This document shows positions 1 through 7,800 of a DNA stretch of 20,533 nucleotides, in pieces. The DNA lies in IMG/VR virus record IMGVR_UViG_3300009169_000126, positions 1 through 20,533 of that record. One strand, 5' to 3'. The stretch's first letter is position 1. Each line of letters begins with the position of its first letter. The stretch is from a virus. A model generated the notes under the pieces. The model did no database searches. It was not told the origin of the DNA and saw nothing but the letters and a program-made list of their open reading frames with translations. The position numbers and the translations under genes are program-made.

Positions 1-2
1 CG

Positions 3-92
3 GTTGTTGAAGAAGTTCCGGTTGTTGAAAAGCCGAAGCGAGTTTACAAGAAAAAGCCAGTTCAGGTAATTGCAGAAAATGAGCCTGAATAA
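3..92 (+). CDS. C-terminal end of an upstream phage protein (partial)
   Basis: An open frame enters from the left edge and stops with TAA at 90-92. The 29 visible residues are rich in Val, Glu, Pro and Lys, with the short repeat VVEEVP/VVEKP followed by a basic stretch (KPKRVYKKKP). It looks like a flexible, charged C-terminal tail. The body of the protein lies outside the window, so no function can be given; by position it belongs to the head or head-tail region. It overlaps the next gene by 14 nt, which fits translational coupling. Confidence 0.6.
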   Translation, partial: VVEEVPVVEKPKRVYKKKPVQVIAENEPE

Positions 93-417
93 CTTCTTAT
101 TGGTTGTTGTTGGAGTCTTTGCTGTCTTTCGAGTTGCAGAGTTATTTTCTATTGACGATGGTCCTTACGGAATATTCAAGAGAATCAGGGAATATGCTGG
201 ACGGAAGGCAATCAGTAGTAAATTTTGGTTTGAAGTTGCTGAAATGGTGAATTGTCCTTACTGTGTTGGAATATGGATTGCTTTCTTCCTGTCGATCTTG
301 ATATCTATCATGGGAAAAATGAATCTGATTCATTTCTTAATTATTTGGATGGCAATTGCAGGTGGACAATCTTTCTTGTGGTCGTTGATCAAGAATGGGG
401 AGAGAGAAGAATCATGA
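79..417 (+). CDS. DUF1360-like small integral membrane protein
   Basis: A protein of about 112 residues that resembles the DUF1360 family, small membrane proteins of about 115 residues known from Bacillus and phages, with no established function. Visible features are an N-terminal hydrophobic helix (about residues 5-20), the conserved-looking block FSIDDGPYGIFKRIRE, a Cys motif VNCPYCVGIWIAFF that runs into a second hydrophobic helix, and a third helix near the C-terminus before a charged tail. I chose ATG 79 over the in-frame TTG at 70 because it is the stronger start codon. The gene overlaps the upstream stop and ends in an ATGA junction with the next gene. A perfect 19-bp palindrome (317-335) lies inside the coding sequence. 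The paired Cys could bind metal or form a disulfide, but that is inference. Confidence 0.7.
   Translation: MSLNNFLLVVVGVFAVFRVAELFSIDDGPYGIFKRIREYAGRKAISSKFWFEVAEMVNCPYCVGIWIAFFLSILISIMGKMNLIHFLIIWMAIAGGQSFLWSLIKNGEREES
317..335. repeat. Perfect 19-bp palindrome, copy 1
   Basis: The sequence AAATGAATCTGATTCATTT has two perfect 9-bp arms around one central base. Its reverse complement is identical to the palindrome at 11160-11178. This copy lies inside the DUF1360-like gene. It has the form of a dimeric-protein binding site. No other exact copy was found on reading the window. Confidence 0.6.
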
Positions 418-1514
418 CTGTTGTTCCGTCTCAATCGTCTCTAATTCCAATTGAATTAGCAGTTCCTCTTCCGAGGTATGCGAAGTTGGTTGGATATGCT
501 GAGTGTGCATTCTTTGGAATATCTCACCCGAATAATGCTCAGTATGCGTGTCGCGAGATATGGACAAAGTCTCAAAGAGATATGGTTGAAAAATATCTGG
601 CTGAGGCACAGTTGGAGATAGAACAGGTGATTGAAGCTCCGGTTGTGCCGAGATGGATCGAAGCCGAAGAGCATCCGGCAATTCAGAATCCAGTAAGTTT
701 AGATTGGTCAAAGTTTATTGTAGCTGGATTTAAAACTACGGATGATATCAGTTTAGGGGAAAGTGTTGATCATACGTCCGATCCTGCGGTCATCGGGCCG
801 GTTGCGACAACAGTGACGGACGAAAATGAAATTCATGTATTTCATCCTGGGTCAGACGTTGAGATACACCCGTCTAAAATCACATTATCTGGCGGAAATG
901 TCACAATTGAGATTCCTCGGTGCAGGCTAGTAAGTGAAGCATATGCAGATAATCCGGTAAATGGATGGGACTATTATAATATTCCTCCATCTATGACTTC
1001 TCCATTCTTAGTAGAAGTAGATATAAAAAGGGTATATAACGATCCTTCTACAAATGTTATCTTGAAGCATCCTGGAACGGCGGGAAGTTGTACTTGTGGA
1101 TGCAGCGAGACAGAGACAACGGGGTGTATTATTATTAAAGATTCAGAAATAAGCTCCGTTTATTATCGCCATGCGGTATATTCGAACAATGTTTGGACGA
1201 AAAGTTCTACTATTTGTGGATGTGGTGCGATCAGGGCTTTGTATTATTACAAAGCTGGATTTCAGGGATTGCTATCTTATCAACTCGAAGATGCGATCAT
1301 GCGGTTGGCTCATTCAAAAATGCCAAATGAACCGTGCGGGTGCGATGTGATTACTCAACTATGGAGAAGGGATAGGGATCATCCGGAGTACATGACCAGG
1401 GAGAGGATGAATTGTGCGTTTGGATTGAATAATGGTGCTTGGATTGCGTTTCAGTTTGCGATGGCAAATAAGATTTGGAAGATGAGTAATTTTATGGGAA
1501 GGCAAAATGGTTAG
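414..1514 (+). CDS. Cys-rich putative head-tail connector (adaptor) protein
   Basis: A 366-residue protein starting at ATG 414, four bases inside the previous gene (ATGA), behind a purine-rich GGGGAGAGAG site. The open frame extends upstream to 252, but that part only shadows the DUF1360-like gene. The N-terminal third (about 15-85) contains helical sequence of the type YACREIWTKSQRDMVEKYL, reminiscent of adaptor proteins that dock under the portal. The middle is beta-rich. The C-terminal half carries clustered cysteines: C226, C228, C230, C238, C268, C270, C308, C310 and C334. These could form a zinc site or disulfides. The position before a gp10-like neck gene supports a head-tail interface role. 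I do not recognise a precise family, so the functional call is mainly contextual. Confidence 0.5.
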   Translation: MTVVPSQSSLIPIELAVPLPRYAKLVGYAECAFFGISHPNNAQYACREIWTKSQRDMVEKYLAEAQLEIEQVIEAPVVPRWIEAEEHPAIQNPVSLDWSKFIVAGFKTTDDISLGESVDHTSDPAVIGPVATTVTDENEIHVFHPGSDVEIHPSKITLSGGNVTIEIPRCRLVSEAYADNPVNGWDYYNIPPSMTSPFLVEVDIKRVYNDPSTNVILKHPGTAGSCTCGCSETETTGCIIIKDSEISSVYYRHAVYSNNVWTKSSTICGCGAIRALYYYKAGFQGLLSYQLEDAIMRLAHSKMPNEPCGCDVITQLWRRDRDHPEYMTRERMNCAFGLNNGAWIAFQFAMANKIWKMSNFMGRQNG

Positions 1515-2028
1515 GTTTAAGGCGATTCTTCCTAATCCGAGAGAACCGGACATCAATGCGATGAAACATCGTTTTGCAATCTCCGCCGAAAAGTATATGG
1601 AGATTGCGAGAGACGATTTTAAGGCAACGGTTCAATCATGGAAAGGCGAAAAGCCGGTATTTGTTCGAAGGACGAAACTTAGCGATCCAAAAGAAATCAC
1701 GGTAACTATATTCCTCGAGCGATCAGACGAGGGTGTGCAAAAATGGGATTGGTTGGATTATGGGACAGAAAAGCATCCAATTGCGGCCAATAAATCTCCG
1801 GTACTTGCGTATCAAGGTGTATTCAAGCCTAAAACTAGAGTTGGAGTTTTCCCGTCTACCCCTGGTGGGAAATCGGGGGAATATGTATTCAGAAAAGCTG
1901 TTGAGCATCCTGGGATAGAAGCGAGAGGATGGTCAGATGCTATTTTAGAAAAACATGAAAAGCCTTTTGCAGAATGGATGGAGAAGGCGATGAAATCGGT
2001 TGCGGAAGTCAGCAAGCATAAGGCTTAG
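1507..2028 (+). CDS. HK97 gp10-like neck / head-tail joining protein
   Basis: A 173-residue protein with the pattern of HK97 gp10-type neck proteins. The N-terminal half is helical, followed by the block WLDYGTEKHPIAANKSPVLAY (about residues 80-100), where the YGT-x-x-HxI core is typical. A later hydrophilic segment has HPGIEARGW (about 134-142), matching the usual HPG-x-x-A motif, and the C-terminus is helical. Such proteins sit between the connector and the tail tube at the head-tail joint. The start ATG 1507 overlaps the previous gene by 8 nt and has a GGGAAGG site just upstream. The stop codon overlaps the strong ribosome binding site of the next gene. The call rests on motif resemblance and position. 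Confidence 0.7.
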   Translation: MVRFKAILPNPREPDINAMKHRFAISAEKYMEIARDDFKATVQSWKGEKPVFVRRTKLSDPKEITVTIFLERSDEGVQKWDWLDYGTEKHPIAANKSPVLAYQGVFKPKTRVGVFPSTPGGKSGEYVFRKAVEHPGIEARGWSDAILEKHEKPFAEWMEKAMKSVAEVSKHKA

Positions 2029-2036
2029 GAGGTAGG

Positions 2037-2399
2037 ATGAATCTTGTTCAAGTAAAAGTAATTAGATCGAAAGGTGCTGCCACTTTAGTTGAATGGACGA
2101 ATAAGGATGGATGTTTAGAGAGAGCGTCTATTCCGTCAGTTGAAGTAAAGAAGGACTCTGTGAATATTGCGATGGTCGGGCAGGATATTCTTGATCAAGG
2201 AATTGACTATGGTATTCCGTTTTCAGATGTTCTTCCAGAATACGTTGTCAGTCCAAAGACAATTTCTAATATACTTCATTTGCATGGAATTTGGACAGAG
2301 AGCGATTTAAGGACAAATTCCAACGAATTGCAAGGTGTTATTCTTGAATGTTGCAAAAACATTCTTCGTGATTTGAGTAAACTTTCTAAGAAGAAATAA
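2037..2399 (+). CDS. Small conserved-looking phage protein between neck and tail tube genes
   Basis: A 120-residue protein behind a strong TAGGAGGTAGG site (2026-2036). The N-terminal half looks like beta strands (VKVIRSKGAATLVEWTNKDG). The C-terminal half is helical and includes HLHGIWTESDLRTN (about 81-94), followed by an amphipathic, Lys-rich end (LRDLSKLSKKK). I cannot assign it to a named family. Tail terminator or tail completion proteins often occupy this slot between the gp10-like gene and the tube gene, so that is a contextual possibility only. Its stop codon lies within the ribosome binding site of the tube gene. Confidence 0.6.
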   Translation: MNLVQVKVIRSKGAATLVEWTNKDGCLERASIPSVEVKKDSVNIAMVGQDILDQGIDYGIPFSDVLPEYVVSPKTISNILHLHGIWTESDLRTNSNELQGVILECCKNILRDLSKLSKKK

Positions 2400-2405
2400 G
2401 GAGGT
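2398..2405 (+). promoter_or_regulatory. Very strong ribosome binding site of the tail tube gene
   Basis: AAGGAGGT matches the Shine-Dalgarno core completely, 7 nt before ATG 2413. It is among the best sites in the window, as expected for a tube protein needed in many copies per virion. Confidence 0.75.
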
Positions 2406-2412
2406 ATTAACA

Positions 2413-3864
2413 ATGGCTGAAACCAATTTCTTAGCCGGTCAAGCGTCAGTTTGGGTGCAACCCGGTGGTCCGAACACTAAGCCGGAATTTCTCGGCTGTC
2501 ATGGTATTGGGGATGTAGAAGAGCCTCAAGGTGACGTGACTCTTTTGTATTGCCCGAATCCTGCAAGTGCAGGAAAATTCATGGTAAAGAACAGTTTCCA
2601 GGGTGCGCCGGGATCGCCAACGTTCTCGATTGACACTGATATTCGCAAGACTGCGGATTATCTGGAAACTGTGAAATGTCCTGTTCCGATCTTTGTTCAC
2701 AAGGTGACTTGCGGAAGACGGGATGATTTCACTAACTTTGAAAGGACGTTCATTTTCCGTCAAAGCCGGATTACGACTCGCACCCTTTCGAATCTTGCCG
2801 CTCGAACTCCGGATGATGAAGATGAATCGTTGCAGAGTTTTGATTTTTCCGCTGAGGAAATCCTTCGTGCGTTCAACTTGCAAGCGAACCGGGTGACAAT
2901 CTCGGAGACTGAGCATATCAACAATATCGCGGTTGGTGGTGAAGATCGATGCGAGAGCGATTGCGGTGATACTCAGGATTTTGGAGATATCGTGGTTGCG
3001 GTTTGCGATGCTCCGGATTATATGACTGCGGCAAATGTTCTGCTTACTCAAAATGCGGGAGCGCCGGTTGCAACTGCTGCCGATCCATTCGGAATCGGGG
3101 AAGATATTCGGGGAGTAGTTATTTTCAAAGTTGGGAAGACTACTACCAGGATTTTAGTTGCGAGAGGGACTACGGATGGGGGTAATCCCGCCGAAGTTGC
3201 TTATTCAGACGATTACGGTGTGTCGTGGACAAACGTCAATGTTGGTGCAACAAACGGCGAGTATGTTTCCAATGGTCATGCTTTATTTGCTCTGGATGCT
3301 CGCAACATCTGGCTTGGTACGAATCTTGGCAACGTTTATTTTTCCGAAGATGGTGGAATTGTCTGGACGAAACAGACAACCGCCGCATTGTCCGATAATG
3401 TTGCCGCAATTTCCTTCATTGATGACACTTATGGATTTTTATTGGTGGATGATGGTGAGGTCTATAAGACTATTGATGGTGGAACGACTTGGAGTTCTGT
3501 TACTGCAATCGGTACATTCGGAACTGGCACAGACATCGAAGCAATTGGTCGGTATTTCGTCTATGCGTCTGCTACGGATGGATTGTATTATTCCCATGAT
3601 GCTGGAACTACCTGGGCGTTGAGAGCATCATACAATATCGGTGCGATTGATTATCGGAATGAGTTGGAGGGGTTAGCTGTTGGCGGCGCTCCTGCTGGAC
3701 TCATTTACCAGACATTTGATGGTGGATATTCTTGGGGGGCGACTCCTACGATATCTAACCAGGGAATGTTGGACGTTCAATGGGTAAACAGTCAATTGGC
3801 CTGGATTTGCGGACGAACGCAGAATGGTACTGGCTTTTTGGCAAAGATGATTCCTGTTCCATAA
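2413..3864 (+). CDS. Probable major tail (tube) protein fused to an Asp-box beta-propeller
   Basis: A 483-residue protein. Residues 1 to about 180 lie exactly where the tube gene is expected: after the neck genes, behind a very strong ribosome binding site, and before the chaperones and tape measure. A Cys-containing linker (EDRCESDCGD) follows. From about 215 to the end there are five Asp-box (BNR) motifs of the form S/T-x-D-x-G-x-x-W: 265-272 (SDDYGVSW), 311-318 (SEDGGIVW), 353-360 (TIDGGTTW), 394-401 (SHDAGTTW) and 434-441 (TFDGGYSW). They repeat every 40-46 residues, as in sialidase-, sortilin- or Ycf48-type propellers. The 265-residue span would fit about six blades. No sialidase catalytic set is evident, so a glycan- or protein-binding decoration is more likely than an enzyme. 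The tube assignment is contextual; the propeller repeats are seen directly. Confidence 0.7.
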   Translation: MAETNFLAGQASVWVQPGGPNTKPEFLGCHGIGDVEEPQGDVTLLYCPNPASAGKFMVKNSFQGAPGSPTFSIDTDIRKTADYLETVKCPVPIFVHKVTCGRRDDFTNFERTFIFRQSRITTRTLSNLAARTPDDEDESLQSFDFSAEEILRAFNLQANRVTISETEHINNIAVGGEDRCESDCGDTQDFGDIVVAVCDAPDYMTAANVLLTQNAGAPVATAADPFGIGEDIRGVVIFKVGKTTTRILVARGTTDGGNPAEVAYSDDYGVSWTNVNVGATNGEYVSNGHALFALDARNIWLGTNLGNVYFSEDGGIVWTKQTTAALSDNVAAISFIDDTYGFLLVDDGEVYKTIDGGTTWSSVTAIGTFGTGTDIEAIGRYFVYASATDGLYYSHDAGTTWALRASYNIGAIDYRNELEGLAVGGAPAGLIYQTFDGGYSWGATPTISNQGMLDVQWVNSQLAWICGRTQNGTGFLAKMIPVP

Positions 3865-3904
3865 TATTTGCGAAGAGGGGTAGTTTTATCCGCTTTATGT
3901 TCGG

Positions 3905-3965
3905 ACGCCGGCGACCATCACTCAGCACGCTCGCCCCTCGGCTGCTGAGTGATGGTATAAGGCGT
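3905..3965 (+). promoter_or_regulatory. Long RNA hairpin between the tail tube and chaperone genes
   Basis: In the 121-nt gap, ACCATCACTCAGCA (3914-3927) pairs perfectly with TGCTGAGTGATGGT (3943-3956), giving a 14-bp stem around a 15-nt GC-rich loop. After a 4x4 internal loop, ACGCC (3905-3909) pairs with GGCGT (3961-3965). No U-run follows, so it is not a classical intrinsic terminator. It sits just before the chaperone ribosome binding site (GAGGG, 3972-3976). The likely roles are stabilising the tube mRNA 3' end, attenuation, or damping chaperone expression. A second pairing of GAGGGG (3873-3878) with CCCCTC in the loop (3934-3939) is possible. Confidence 0.6.
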
Positions 3966-3985
3966 TATAACGAGGGTGCAAACAA

Positions 3986-4597
3986 ATGAACGACAATTTT
4001 TTTATTACAACCAGGGGAGTGAAGATCGAGTGCAATCCGGTATCTGATACTAAGATTGCTTTGGCGTTGGCGGCAATTGAGAAAAGATATCGGGCGGAAG
4101 GAAAAAAGGTAGACAAGCCGAAATATAAGACTGTTTTGGCTGGCGGGGCGGAAGAGTGGTATGAGCATGACGATAAATCTATCGTTGGCGATCCGGAAGC
4201 AGAGAAAGAATGGGATGAATTCTTGGCTGATGCTCAGGACTTGATTGATGAGCAGAATAACAAGAAAGTCAGGATGCTTCTCAAGGGATTAGTTTGGAGT
4301 GAAAATCCGGATTGGGAAATTAACCAAATGATGGATGGGATCGAAGTTCCTTCGAAGCCGTTGGAGAGTGATGCTCCGGATGTAAAGGCGAAGAAAATGG
4401 AGGAGCGTTGGTGGCATTTTTTGACCACCGAGATATTAGAAACTCCGGATGATTTGTTCAATGCCATTGAAAAGATGACATTGTTGACTTATATGGGAGC
4501 AGTATCGGAGGAAGCTGTAAAAGCTGGAATTGCCAACTTTCGCAGTTTATTACAACAAAACTCCTCTACTGCATTTGAAACTCAAGGCAAAGAGTAA
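3986..4597 (+). CDS. Tail assembly chaperone, G-type
   Basis: A 203-residue protein between the tube and tape measure genes, the standard place for the G chaperone that binds the tape measure and recruits tube subunits. The sequence is acidic and largely helical, with a charged middle (EAEKEWDEFLADAQDLIDEQ) and the C-terminal region RWWHFLTTEILETPDDLFNAIEKMT, which resembles tail chaperones that end in a helical bundle. The start ATG 3986 follows a GAGGG site and the hairpin described separately. The last 70 nt overlap an open frame that probably encodes the T extension. The chaperone call rests on position, length, composition and the overlapping-frame arrangement. Confidence 0.7.
   Translation: MNDNFFITTRGVKIECNPVSDTKIALALAAIEKRYRAEGKKVDKPKYKTVLAGGAEEWYEHDDKSIVGDPEAEKEWDEFLADAQDLIDEQNNKKVRMLLKGLVWSENPDWEINQMMDGIEVPSKPLESDAPDVKAKKMEERWWHFLTTEILETPDDLFNAIEKMTLLTYMGAVSEEAVKAGIANFRSLLQQNSSTAFETQGKE
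4521..4597 (+). other. Probable programmed frameshift region (+1 or -2) joining G and T
   Basis: The T frame is open from just after the TAA at 4518-4520, and the G frame ends with TAA at 4595-4597, so any frame change must occur here. The -1 frame closes at TGA 4576-4578, so the usual -1 shift cannot make G-T. A +1 (or -2) shift enters the T frame. The two best +1 slips are TTT-C (4538-4541) and AAA-G (4589-4592), where tRNA-Phe or tRNA-Lys could re-pair. I cannot choose between them. Confidence 0.45.
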
Positions 4598-4802
4598 ATG
4601 GGAGTTTCGCAATAATCGTCTTAAGGAAATAGATACTGCTTTTGAGTGGAATATGACTCCGAGTGAATTCAGGGAATTGCCGTATGAAGATCGAGTAGAG
4701 ATGATGGCGTACCTTGATGCGACCAGGAAAATGAAGCAGTACGAAGATGAAATCCTTTCAGCGAGAAGTGAGGCGACAGCGAAACAGAACAGAAAAGGAT
4801 AA
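4530..4802 (+). CDS. Tail assembly chaperone T extension (probably expressed as G-T fusion)
   Basis: A 90-residue frame overlapping the end of the G gene, open from 4521. The only upstream start is TTG 4530. The nearest GGAGG (4508-4512) is 17 nt away, too far for normal initiation, which favours expression by ribosomal frameshifting. The conserved-looking part begins near KWEFRNNRLKEI and includes MTPSEFRELPYEDRVEMMAYLD and a charged helical tail (about 50-85), typical of the short T domains that bind tube subunits. It ends 6 nt before the tape measure ATG, where T reading frames normally end. An alternative is independent translation from TTG 4530 or ATG 4653, for which no good ribosome binding site is seen. 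Confidence 0.6.
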   Translation: MPTFAVYYNKTPLLHLKLKAKSKWEFRNNRLKEIDTAFEWNMTPSEFRELPYEDRVEMMAYLDATRKMKQYEDEILSARSEATAKQNRKG

Positions 4803-4808
4803 ATAAAA

Positions 4809-7800
4809 ATGCCAAGAACTCCTAAAATCGGCCTTCAAGCCGTAATGAATTTGTCAAACTTCAATTTGGGTTTGAGGGGATATATGGGAGGGCTTCGGTT
4901 AGCAACTGCCACTACCAATACTGCTACAAAGACGATTAATCGTTCTATTGGCGGGATTGGTAGTGGCGTTTTCGCTAAATTGGGAAAGGCAGCTTTTATT
5001 GGAATTGCAAGTGCGATTGGAATTGCAACTGCCGCTATTGTAGGGTTTGGATTAGCGGGGGCGAATGCTGCAATTTCTTTCGAGTCTGCGTTCGCCGGTG
5101 TTGTGAAGACAGTTGAAGATATATCGGATGCGGAAGGAAACTTAAATAAGGAAGGGGAAAAACTACGATCTGGTATAAGGGATTTAGCGAAGGACATTCC
5201 AGTTACAGTTGAAGAATTGGCAAAGATCGGTGAATTAGCCGGGCAATTTGGTGTTGCCAAAGAAGGAATTATTCCTTTTACGAGGGCGATTGCTCAATTA
5301 GGGGCTACGACGAACTTGACGGTAAGCGAGGCCGCAGAACAAATTTCAAGATTTATCAACATCCTCGGAACTCCGGTTGAACAGGTTGATCGGATCGGGG
5401 CTTCAATCGTTGCTCTCGGTAACAACTTTGCTACGACTGAAAAAGACATCTTGAATTGGTCATTGAGAATTGCCGGTATTGGACAGGTAGTTGGATTGAC
5501 CGAAGCGCAGATTTTTGGAATCGGTGCAGCGTTTTCGTCTGTTGGTGTTCAGGCAGAGTCTGGTGGAACGGCGGTTCAAAAGGCTTTAGTGTTTATGAAT
5601 CAGGCGGTTGCTACGGGGGGAGATAAGCTAGAGAAGTTTGGGAAGATAGCCGGGATGACCGCAGAGGAATTCAGGGCGTCTTTTGAAAAAGATGCTGGCG
5701 AGGCTTTCAGGAGTTTTATTGAAGGGTTGGGGATGGCGGGGAAGGGAGCAAGCCAGTTGTTGCAAGATGTTGGATTGACGGATGTTCGTCTTAATCGTGC
5801 GTTCCTTGGACTGGCAGGTGCGGGAGATTTACTTGCCAGGGCGATGGGGATGGCAGAAGATGCTTATTCAAACATCAATGATATTGCGGGGGTTGTTGGA
5901 AGTACGCTTGGGGTAAGTGAAGGTCAAATTATTTCATTTGTTGACACATTGAAAGTAGCGGCAGATGAAGCCAACTTGAGATTTGATACCAGATCATTGG
6001 CGGCGTATGGAGCGGCTTTTTCAAAACTTGGGATTGATGCGGGTACTGCTCAGGATGCTTTTACGGAGGCATTAAATCAGGTGAAATGGGAGGCTGCGGG
6101 GGGAGGAAAACAGTTAGAGAAGTTTGCTAAGATTGCGGGAGTTACGGCGGCTGATTTCGTATTGGCGTGGAGAGATGATCCAACAAAAGCTTTTGATATA
6201 TTTTTCAGTGGGATTAAGGCAAGTGGAGCATCGCTTGAGGAGTTTTCTTCATTATTCCCTAATTTGAATGAGACATCTGCGAAGGCGTTGTTTGATCTTG
6301 CCAGTAATAATCAATTGGTTGTAGATTCTTTCACGGCGATTGATAGTGCGTTTCTAAAGAATAATGCTTTGCAGGTCGAAGCGAATAAAAGGTATAAGAC
6401 AACCGAGTCTCAGCTTCAATTATTGAAGAACACATTCAATGATTTGGCGATTACGTTGGGGTATGCGATTCTTCCGGTATTGAATACATTCTTGAAGGCA
6501 TTTCGTCCGATTATCGATGAAGTAGGAAACAGGTTACCGGATGCGTTGAATCGGTACGTTATTCCGGCGTTGGAAGATTTAGGAAGTGTAATCGAGAAGA
6601 ATCTTCCGAATGCGCTTGCCTTTTTATCTGGAATGTGGACGAATACGCTTTATCCTGCGATTCAGGGCGTTACTAATTTTATTCGGAACACGGTTGTTCC
6701 TGTATTTCTTTCAATTTACAATGCAATTAAAGGGCCGGTTGGAAAAGCATTTGGATTTATTGAAGAGAATTCGGGTACGTTAATTCCTTTAATCAAGGGA
6801 GTTGCAGGAGCCTTCCTTGGGTGGATGGTTACATTAAAAGTTGTTGCATTAATCGTAAAAGGAATTTTGGCTGCAAAGACAGCCATTGCGGTTTTTGCGG
6901 GCGCATTTTCCGGGCCGGTCGGTTGGATTGCGCTTGCGGTTGCTGGATTGGCGGCGGTCTGGTCATCAAATTTCTTGGGAATTCGGGACATTATTCAAGA
7001 TGATGTATTTCCGGTTATCGTAAAGTTTGCCGATTTTATCAAACAGGGATTGCCGGGAGCGATGTCGGTTGTCAAGAAGATATTTCAGGACACATTTGGA
7101 AGTTTTGATCCGTTGACGAAAAGTTTTGCGGCTTTATGGGAATCATTGAAATCGTTGTGGATCAGTCTCGCCCCGCTTCTTATTCCGGTCGGGAAAATAT
7201 TGGCTGGAATATTCGGCGGAGTTGTATTGACGAGTATCAGCTTATTCCTTTCATTTGTGAATGGAGTGATCAATGCCCTTCCGGTATTGTTAGATACGGT
7301 TGTAAAAGTATTTAGCGGAGTCGTTGATTTAGTTGGAGGAATGGCGGATGTATTTATCGGAGCATTTCAGGCGTTTTGGGCTTGGATTACTGGTGATGAA
7401 GAAGGATTGAGGAAGGCTCAAGAAAAGGTATCGGGGGGAGCGCAGAAGATAGTTGATGCGGCTGGGGATATTATCGTCAATTTCTTTGGAGGTCTTTGGG
7501 ATACCGTAAAGACGTATTTTGAGACTTTTCAAGATTCTATGGTTGCGTTCTGGATAAGTATGTGGGACAACGTGATTGCGGAAACTGCGTTGGGGGAGAA
7601 AATAAATACATGGGTGACGGGTGCTTTTGCGGGGATTGATACTATTCTTGCTGGATTGGGAGAAAGTGCTGCGGGGGCGTGGATACAGGGTGCATTAGAT
7701 AAGTTAGGGGTTGATACTGAATTGATCGATAAGATCAAGGGAGTGTTCGGGATCGAGCCGACAAAAACGAATGTTCCGGTTCAAGAGTTCCCGCAGATGC

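Noticed and set aside
252-413. N-terminal extension of the connector gene
   Set aside because: The extension shadows the DUF1360-like gene. ATG 414 has a good ribosome binding site and the usual ATGA junction.
2446-3051. 201-codon open frame on the minus strand
   Set aside because: It lies fully antisense to the tube gene, whose frame has clear Asp-box repeats and a strong ribosome binding site. The minus-strand translation has no recognisable motifs.
3158-3622. 154-codon open frame in another plus-strand frame
   Set aside because: It is a shadow of the propeller region; the real frame carries the regular S/T-x-D-x-G-x-x-W repeats.
3780-3989. 69-codon open frame spanning the tube end and the gap, with a stop overlapping the chaperone ATG
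   Set aside because: The first part shadows the tube gene. The remainder, from ATG 3898, would be only 30 residues read through the hairpin, with no ribosome binding site at suitable distance.
4835-5260. 141-codon minus-strand open frame in the tape measure gene
   Set aside because: It is antisense to a strongly supported TP901-type tape measure and has low-complexity Ala/Pro/Ile composition.
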